Positions 57,193-64,000 of a stretch of DNA of 64,000 nt are shown here, one piece after another. The DNA lies in NCBI GenBank assembly GCA_016709005.1, contig JADJEU010000003.1, forward strand, positions 262,936-326,935, read 5' to 3'. The DNA comes from Crocinitomicaceae bacterium (GTDB taxonomy: Bacteria; Bacteroidota; Bacteroidia; Flavobacteriales_D; Crocinitomicaceae). The notes under the pieces were generated by a model. That model saw only the letters and a program-made list of their open reading frames with translations. It had not been told where the DNA came from and ran no database searches. The position numbers were made by a program, and so were the translations under genes. Position 1 is the first letter of the stretch, and every line of letters starts with the position of its first letter.

Positions 57193-59546
57193 ATGGGAGA
57201 TAAAAAGTCAAAGGGTTTGATTGAGTTGAAGGATCTGGAAGTGATTTGGAAGATCATTGAAGAAACTTCGCCGTCATCATTTTAGTGCCTATTCTCGCTT
57301 ATGTGTCCGGATACATTTACACCTACCGTCTGACGGACGTTTACGGAGCTAAAGTTCAACTCCTTCTAAAGTCTGATCAAACATACGATTACCAGGATCC
57401 CATCTATAACGGATTCGGGGCCTATGGTCTTTACACCGCTGTAAGTCACCAAACCAGGATTCTTCCATCGAAAGATATTATCGGTGAGGTAATCGCCCGC
57501 CTGGATATTTCAGTGTCGTACTATGTTGTCGGCCGATTGGAAAGAAAGAGGTTTTTGGAACCTTACCTTTTACTGCAAAAGTAGAGTTGATAAACACCAA
57601 CTTGTATGAGCGGCCTGTTCAGATAAAAATTATAGATGAAAAGTCATACGAAGTCTCATACGAACTGCCTGAAGGCGAAAAGCGCGTAAGGGGATTATTC
57701 AATCAGGAATTATTTACTGAGGATTTCATATTATTGCTAACTCCAAGTTACCAATTTAACGACATCAATTTGCAATCTGTTACTTCGCCTGAATATGAAA
57801 TGGTTTTCCATACCAAGGATAATTTGATTAGTCGTTTTCGCAAAACTTGATCATAACGAATATTGAGTTTACTAGTATTCTTGAAGTGGAGGTCCATGAT
57901 AATTTGAACGTACGGGCCAAAGTTTTTTAGATACACTTTCGGATGTCTTCATTGACTTTTCAAAACGAACCCAGTTGGAGGTGAATCAAAACACGCTGGA
58001 CAATATTGAGAACAGATTTTAGAGGTGCAGAAAATAATCACCACAATAGAAAATCAATTACTAAGGTATAAAGACGACAATGACATTCTCAATTTAACCA
58101 AGGAAGAAGAAGAATATTTTTCAAAGTATGTTGATTACGGGAAACAAAAAATGGAAGTTGATTTGAGTTTAAACTCATTGATTTTGTTGGAGGATTATAT
58201 TTTAACCTCTCCAGACGAACACATTCTAGCGCCCTCTTTTATATATTAAATGACGAACCTGTTCTCGATAAGCGTGTTTCAGGAAATGTATGAAAAGCAG
58301 ATCAGTATAGTCGATCTGATTTATAACTATTCGGATGTGCATCCAACGGTTATAAAAGCTAGAGAAGAAATTGGCGCTATGAAAAGGATCTACTCATCTA
58401 CATTAAGAACCTGAAAATGGTGCTTGAAGAAAAGACGTTGGAACTGGATAAAATGATTGGAACTTATAAAGGTGAAATTCAAGAGATGCCTAGGTCGATT
58501 CAAGGTGTTGATAATATTCGAAGGGAGTTGGATGTGAATAATAAAATGTATCTCTTTTTATTGGAAAAAGACAAACACGCTCATTGCACGGGCAGGGATT
58601 ATTCCACAAGTACAGGTAATTGAAAAACCTTCTAGTTTGGGAGTCGTTGGTCCGGACAAAGCAAGAATAAACAGACTGTTTTTACTATCGGGGATTGTAA
58701 TCGCCTTCTTCATCGCGTTTATTCGAAGGTTGTTTTTTGAACGTGTGCAAAATGTCAATGAGCTGGCGTCGATCAGCAACATTGATATTATTGGGGATTC
58801 CTTTACTTCGAAAATTGAATCTGAGATCGTCATTGATCAATTACCTAAAGCCCAGATTACAGAAAGTTTTAGGACCATTCGTTCCGAAATATTGCTTATT
58901 ACGGTAAGGAAGGTATTGCAAAAAAAATTGTGATTTCATCTTTTTACCTTCTGAAGGCAAAACCTTTGTTCCCGGAAATTTAGCTCCTATCCTTGCAAAG
59001 TCAGACAAAGGAGTACTGCTAGTAGATTTCGACATGCACAAACCAAAAATTCACAAGGCCTTTGGAATTGATAATGAAATTGGGGTTTCAAATTTCTATC
59101 TGGAAAAGCAGAACTTGGTGCTGTAATCACTCATGCCGTCTATGATAATTTAGATGTCATCACAACGGGACCAGTTCCTCCAAATCCTTCCGAACTCATC
59201 ATGCGAAAGCAGGTGTCCGATCTGTTTAATTGGGCTGAAGCAAATTACGATTATATTTTGATTGATACGCCACCCTTTGGTTTGTTAAATGATGCAATCG
59301 TGATGTTGAGAAGGCTGATTTATTTATTGTGGTAATGAATACGAAATTTGCAAATCGACGTGGTGGCCGAGGTAAAAAATTCTTGGCAAATATCCTGATG
59401 TCAGTAAAGCACTTGTTTTGAATGGTGTGCGGGAAAGTAAATTAAAGTACTACTACACCAAATATTCGTACAAGTACAGGTATAATTATGGTTATGGCTA
59501 CGGCTCTGCTTATGGACAAGGTTATTTGGATGAAGAACAAAAATAG
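57193..59546 (+). CDS. Polysaccharide-type tyrosine autokinase (Wzc/CpsCD-like), heavily frameshifted
   Basis: Joined frames give roughly 780 residues. Two membrane helices (VPILAYVSGYIYTYRL near the start; FLLSGIVIAFFIAFIRRLFF before the kinase) enclose a Wzz-like periplasmic part with coiled coils. The BY-kinase domain has Walker A-like PSEGKTF, Walker A' LLVDFDMHKPKIHKAFG and Walker B YDYILIDTPPFGLLNDAIV. The C-terminal tail is tyrosine-rich (YYYTKYSYKYRYNYGYGYGS), the expected autophosphorylation cluster. At least eight frame changes occur. The 260-bp spacer before it (56933-57192) shows no gene. Confidence 0.88.
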
Positions 59547-59575
59547 GCGTAGTACATCGTTGAGGAAAAAGGTTT

Positions 59576-60439
59576 ATGGCAGAATCATCTGAAGAATGGG
59601 ATTATATTATTGAGCCCGAGTCATCTCGAAGATTTTACAATTTGACTGAATTGTTTAAGTATTGGGATTTGATAAGACTCTTTGTAAAAAGAGATTTCAT
59701 TTCGCTCTATAAACAAACTATTTTAGGCCCCATTTGGGTGGTGCTTCAACCTGTGCTTACAACTGTAGTTTTTACGATTGTCTTTGGCAAAATTGCGCAG
59801 ATAGAAACCGGGGTGCCTTCGGTTCTGTTCTATTTATTAGGTATTGCGGTCTGGACTTACTACGCCGACTGTGTCACCAAAACGTCTGAAACATTTATTC
59901 AAAATCAGAATATTTTCGGCAAGGTCTATTTTCCAAGAATGGTTGTTCCAATTTCAATTGTACTGACGAATCTGATTAAATTTTCAATCCAGTTTTTGTT
60001 ATTTATCGCCGTCTATTCTTGGTTCATTATCTTCGTTCCAAATGCGGTTAATTTTCATATTTCGCCTTATATTTTATTATTCCCTTTTCTCATTCTCGCA
60101 CTGGCGCTTTTGGGATTAGGTACCGGTTTAATAATTGCTTCTTTAACGACGAGGTATCGAGATCTGCGGTTTTTGATCCAGTTTGGCGTTCAACTCGGAA
60201 TGTATATCACTCCAGTCGTTTATCCCTTAAACAAGGTAAGTTTGGATTATCAGTGGATTTTAATGTTGAATCCGATGGCAGGAATTTTGGAGAGTTTTAA
60301 GATCGCCATGTTTGGATCTGATTTTGCCGTATTTAATTGGGGATTCTTTAGCTATTCTATGGTTTTTTCGATGGTGATTCTTTTGATTGGTGCTTCCCTT
60401 TTTAATAAAGTGGAAAGAAATTTTATGGATTCAATTTAG
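59576..60439 (+). CDS. ABC-2 type polysaccharide exporter permease (Wzm-like)
   Basis: This 287-residue protein has six membrane helices and an N-terminal cytoplasmic segment ending LIRLFVKRDFISLYKQTILG, PIWVVLQPVLTT and QNIFGKVYFPRMVVPISIVL, all typical of Wzm/TagG/KpsM permeases. With the next gene it would export O-antigen-like glycan across the inner membrane. The start is 29 bp after the kinase, and the frame is intact. It lies in a co-directional cluster of glycan genes. Confidence 0.92.
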   Translation: MAESSEEWDYIIEPESSRRFYNLTELFKYWDLIRLFVKRDFISLYKQTILGPIWVVLQPVLTTVVFTIVFGKIAQIETGVPSVLFYLLGIAVWTYYADCVTKTSETFIQNQNIFGKVYFPRMVVPISIVLTNLIKFSIQFLLFIAVYSWFIIFVPNAVNFHISPYILLFPFLILALALLGLGTGLIIASLTTRYRDLRFLIQFGVQLGMYITPVVYPLNKVSLDYQWILMLNPMAGILESFKIAMFGSDFAVFNWGFFSYSMVFSMVILLIGASLFNKVERNFMDSI

Positions 60440-60445
60440 ACGGTG

Positions 60446-61717
60446 ATGACAAAAGTTCTGAAAATAGAAGATGTTTCGAAGCAGTACCGTTTAGGTGAAG
60501 TAGGCACAGGTACTATATCGCATGATCTAAATAGGTTTTGGCATAAAATCAGAGGTAAGGAAGATCCCTATTTGGAATTAACACAAACTAATGATCGTGA
60601 GGTTTCGGATAATTCAAAATTTGTCTGGGCCTTGAAAAATATTTCCTTTGAATTGAATCAAGGTGATGTTTTAGGAATAATTGGGAAAAATGGGGCTGGT
60701 AAATCTACCCTGTTGAAAATCTTATCACGCATCACCACGCCAACAAAAGGTCGTATTTCTATAAAGGTCGAATGTCTTCTTTGTTGGAAGTAGGTACTGG
60801 TTTTCATCCAGAGCTGACAGGACGGGAAAATATTTTTCTGAATGGGGCAATTTTGGGAATGACTAAAAAGGAAGTCTCTTCTAAACTGGAAGAAATTGTA
60901 GATTTTTCAGGATGCGCCAGGTATATCGATACCCCAGTCAAGAGGTATTCAAGCGGTATGGTTGTTCGACTCGGATTTGCGGTGGCTGCTCACCTTGAAT
61001 CCGAAATCCTTGTTGTTGATGAGGTACTTGCCGTAGGGGACCAAGAGTTTCAGAGTAAATGCATTGGTAAAATGAAGGACATTTCTAAAGGTGGTCGAAC
61101 GGTTTTATTTGTAAGTCACAATATCAGTTCTATTAGAAGTTTATGCTCGAAGGGATTACTTGTGGAAAACGGTTGCTCCACATTTTTTGGAGAGGCTGCG
61201 AGTGCTATTGAAAAGTATTTAAAAACAGAAATTTCTCAGCAAACCAGTAGAGTTGACAGAAGTAAAATAACAGAAAGAATTGGAAATGGTATTATACGAA
61301 TTGAGACCATGAGATTTTTGTTAATCAGCACCTAGCAAATATCTCAATGATAGGTGATGATGTTACGATACGATTAAAAACTAGTAAGTAGAAACTTGGT
61401 TCGTTTTAAGATGGCTATCCATATCTTTAATTTTGCAGAAAATCGTTGTTTCAAATATTGAAAACGTAGACTCTCAATTTAATGTAGAACCATTTATTGG
61501 AGAAAGAACTATCGAAGTAACGTTTAGTGACTTGAGGTTTTATCCTGATCAGTATCAACTCGGGTTTTGGATTGGTGATAAAACATCTGAGGAGACTTAT
61601 GACTATGCCAAAAATTGTATCAACTTAATAGTAACAGATGGATCTGCATTGGTTAAAAGAAATTTGCCTAAAAATAGTGGAGTGATTTTTCTAACACCAA
61701 ATTGGCAAATATTGTAG
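60446..61717 (+). CDS. Polysaccharide ABC exporter ATPase with C-terminal substrate domain (Wzt-like), frameshifted
   Basis: The ATPase half has Walker A GIIGKNGAGKSTLLK, Q-loop region SLLEVGTGFHPELTGRENIF, signature YSSGMVVRLGFAVAA and Walker B ILVVDEVLAVGD. Frame changes lie near 60775 and 61310, and again near 61430. The C-terminal β-sandwich (FIGERTIEVTFSDLRFYPDQ, YQLGFWIGDKTSEETYDYAK) resembles the Wzt carbohydrate-binding domain that recognises a capped glycan end. ATG at 60446 was preferred to GTG 60443. About 423 residues, normal for the long Wzt form. Confidence 0.9.
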
Positions 61718-61741
61718 TCGCTATTTATAACTATTGGAACG

Positions 61742-62536
61742 ATGGGTATGTGGTCAAAAATAACTGGAATATTTAATTCTAAAGGACAAGGTGCTTCTGA
61801 AGTCTTGTCGACTAAGTATGCTGGGTACGATCTTTTCTATAACAAAAGGACTTCAATAGTCGAGCGTTTCCAGAAGACTGGTGAATATGAGCAAAGGACT
61901 GTAGATGCAATCCAAAGTTGCATTGATTCGCGTAATGCACAGTCATTTGTTGACATTGGCGCTAATGTAGGCTTAATTTCACTGGCAATTTTGACTAAGA
62001 ATCCGAACATAAAAATCTTTGCTTTGAACCAGGCCCACACCAATATGAATTGTTCCGTAAATCAATTGAGTATAATCACTTACAGAAGAACATCGAACTA
62101 AGTGGAGTAGCTTTAAATGAAACAAATGGTGAAGCTTATTTTCATATCCACAACACCCAGGATGCTTCTGGTGACGGATTTCTTGATACGGGTAGAGCCG
62201 GCAAGTCAAAGAAGATTAAGTTAAAACACAAAAGTTAGATGATTGGTGGCGATTAAATGCAAATCCAAAAATAGACTTTATTAAATGCGATACAGAAGGA
62301 GCGGAGCTTTTTGTGCTAAGAGGTGCCGATGATCTTGTGAGACATTGTAAGCCATTATACTGCTGGAAATATTTACCAACTTGCAGAAATATCCTTATAG
62401 CGCGCTAGATATCTATGATTGGCTTGGCGAAAGAAAATATTGCATTTTTACATTAACAGGGTTAATTGTGAAAAGGGACGAATTATCTGAATTGTGTAAA
62501 ACCGAATCAGAATTTATTGCAAAACCAATTTTATGA
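61742..62536 (+). CDS. FkbM family methyltransferase, frameshifted
   Basis: Motif I is SFVDIGANVGLISLAILTKN and the FkbM core PKIDFIKCDTEGAELFVLRG. Frame changes near 62030, 62215 and 62365 join four segments, for example SIEYNHLQKNIELSGVALNE and SALDIYDWLGERKYCIFTLT, to about 265 residues ending at 62536. It overlaps the next methyltransferase gene by 4 bp (ATGA). In the exporter cluster it probably O-methylates a sugar of the exported glycan, a common way to cap chain ends recognised by Wzt. Confidence 0.85.
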
Positions 62537-63212
62537 TCAATAAAATCAAGAATTATTTTTTAAGACGAAAGTTTAGCCAGGAATATCAGGTCCTTGATTT
62601 AGTCCAAGCCAAATTCAAAAATTTGCAAACAATACTTGAAGCAGGTGGTCATAATGGTAAGTTCTCTAAGAATAAACAGTTGTTGGCCGCAAGCTTTCAC
62701 TTTATGTTTTCGAGCCTGAGCCTGAACTTTATGCGGCTCTTGAAAAAAAAACAAAGGGAATTGCTAACATTTACCCATTTCAATTTGCGCTTTCTGATAA
62801 AGAAGGTTTTGTTGAGTTTCATAGAAGTTCGGGTAAATCAGACGGATCAAGTTCGCTGCTAAAACCGAAGGAGCATTTAGTCGCACATCCAGAAGTTTAC
62901 TTTGAAGAAAGTTTTAAAGTCAAAGCGGTTAATTTGGACGCATGGACATTAGAGAAAGGTATTGACAAGATTGATTTTATGTGGCTAGATATGCAAGGAC
63001 ATGAACTCAGTGTTTTGAAAGGCAGCCCTTCCATTTTGGCGAAGACAACGGTAATTTATTCGGAGGTTAGTTTGATAGAAACATACGAGGGAGTTGAGCT
63101 TTACCCAGAATTTAGATCATTTATGAAGTCAATAGGTTTTGAGGTTTTCATCGAGTATTTGACATGGAAGGATATGGGTAACGTACTTTTTATCCGCAAG
63201 GAGTTTATCTAA
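62533..63212 (+). CDS. FkbM family methyltransferase, frameshifted
   Basis: The N-terminal frame has motif I TILEAGGHNGKFSK; the middle (FEPEPELYAALEKKTKGI, NIYPFQFALSDKEGFVEFHR, SSGKSDGSSSLL) lies across frame changes near 62670-62860. The last frame holds the FkbM core IDKIDFMWLDMQGHELSVLK and closes at 63210-63212. About 226 residues. Motif I has E-A-G-G, not D-I-G-A-N as in its neighbour, so it is a separate subfamily member. It starts inside the stop of the previous gene and is followed directly by the GT10-like gene. Confidence 0.82.
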
Positions 63213-63213
63213 A

Positions 63214-64000
63214 ATGAGGCAAATGATTAAGGTAAAGGTTTGCCGAAATTATAAATATCCACCGATCGAGAAACAATCACCTCTTCTCGATGGTGTTTGG
63301 AATAACATTCAGCTGTCAGAACAATTTGAAGGTGTAGTTGATTTTTGTGTTATTCTAAACCACCCGACGAACGATGTTCGGTTAAGGTAAATCAAGGAGG
63401 GACTTGGTTGTTTTGCAGGAACCACCTGATCCAAAAAATGTTTATTTTAAAAATTATTTCAAATTTGCGGATCAAATATATTCTGGTTTTGGTAATTCTA
63501 TTCAAAATGGAATCAAGGAAACTATTTCACTTCCTTGGCATATTAATAAGACTTAACAAGAACTCAAAGAATTGGATATTAATGCGCTTATTAAGGATCG
63601 TGATGTGTCTTGGATTACGAGCAACAATAATATGTTTTCCGGACATGAAGTGCGATTAAGTTTTATTGAATTTTTAAGGTTAGAAAAGTTTGAATTCGAT
63701 CTTTACGGAAGAGGATTTAATCCAATAGATGATAAATTTCAAGGGCTTAAAAATTATAAGTATTCGATTGCTGCTGAAAATTATTCGGCTGACGATTATT
63801 GGACGGAAAAAATTCAGGATTGTTTTTTGAGTTGGTGCATGCCCATTTATTATGGTTGTACAAATTTGGAAAAATATTTTCCCAAAGAATCTTATATCCA
63901 GGTGGACCTCAATGATAGAAAGGGATCCCTTCAAATAATAAAAGAAGCGATTAAGAACGATCTTTGGTCAAAAAAATAAAGACGCAATTGCTGAATCAAG
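63214..64000 (+). CDS. GT10-like glycosyltransferase (fucosyltransferase type), frameshifted, partial
   Basis: ATG at 63214 follows the methyltransferase stop by 1 bp. Frame changes near 63345, 63405 and 63555 join MRQMIKVKVCRNYKYPPIEK to PPDPKNVYFKNYFKFADQIY and then to the GT10-like core. That core is KNYKYSIAAENYSADDYWTE, IQDCFLSWCMPIYYGCTNLE and KYFPKESYIQVDLNDR. The E-N-Y-x-x-D-D-Y-x-T-E-K region is the GDP-fucose-type donor motif of α-1,3-fucosyltransferases. The stop at 63977 is probably an A-run indel, and the frame NKDAIAESR continues off the window edge. Confidence 0.8.

Noticed and set aside
1..64000. CRISPR arrays, tRNA/rRNA genes, insertion sequences, prophage
   Set aside because: No regularly spaced direct repeats, no tRNA-like cloverleaf, no transposase or phage structural gene was recognised on either strand.

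Overview
The window is chromosomal DNA of a Bacteroidota bacterium, most likely order Flavobacteriales (Crocinitomicaceae/Fluviicola-like; the genus is a guess). The support is type IX secretion (T9SS) sorting domains of both type A and type B, the T9SS regulator PorX, a fused LpxC-FabZ, an exosortase F (XrtF) locus, a TTTG-N19-TAnnTTTG promoter in front of the his operon, AT-rich sequence and weak ribosome binding sites. No rRNA, tRNA, CRISPR array, transposase or prophage was seen.

Layout. 0-5 kb: end of a PP2C/SpoIIE phosphatase, an FkbM-type methyltransferase between paired intergenic repeats, and a VWA protein plus AAA+ ATPase pair. 4.3-6.8 kb: paaABCD (aerobic phenylacetyl-CoA epoxidation) on the minus strand. 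6.9-9.6 kb: both known tRNA-U34 hydroxylation enzymes, trhP with an overlapping ferredoxin gene and trhO. 9.7-16.1 kb: two tandem giant T9SS type B paralogues. 16.4-17.8 kb: a small LTxxQ-like periplasmic protein and a ZIP metal transporter. 17.8-25.1 kb: a complete histidine operon hisGDCBHAF-IE, preceded by a promoter, a His-rich leader peptide and an attenuator. 25-27 kb: pentapeptide-repeat protein and Fic protein with palindromic sites. 27-35.9 kb: valS, small secreted proteins, lpdA, a GxxExxY gene inside inverted repeats, hemH and yebC. 36-40.4 kb: a T9SS remnant and a giant T9SS type A protein. 40.5-51 kb: lpxD-lpxC/fabZ-lpxA-efp, an HD phosphohydrolase, porX-tsaE-ald. 51-57 kb: glyA, a three-gene exosortase F module with its putative single substrate, and a T9SS adhesin-like protein. 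57-64 kb: glycan assembly/export (tyrosine autokinase, Wzm/Wzt ABC exporter, two FkbM methyltransferases, a GT10-like glycosyltransferase running off the edge).

About twenty genes are broken by single-base indels, mostly near short homopolymers, although the encoded proteins continue in the next frame. The lesions cluster (1.7-4.3, 22-23.6, 27-33, 41-42.4 and 52-64 kb), while several genes over 3 kb are intact. Error-prone long-read consensus is the likeliest cause, so I give each such gene as one CDS over its inferred full extent and state where the frame changes. valS also has an in-frame stop and an apparent internal deletion.

The most noteworthy signals are the his leader/attenuator with a 10-bp antiterminator, the side-by-side TrhP and TrhO pathways, the compact XrtF plus PID-CTERM module, the GxxExxY gene framed by the same repeat that occurs as head-to-head pairs at three other sites, and REP-like hairpins with a constant 12-nt loop and covarying stems.
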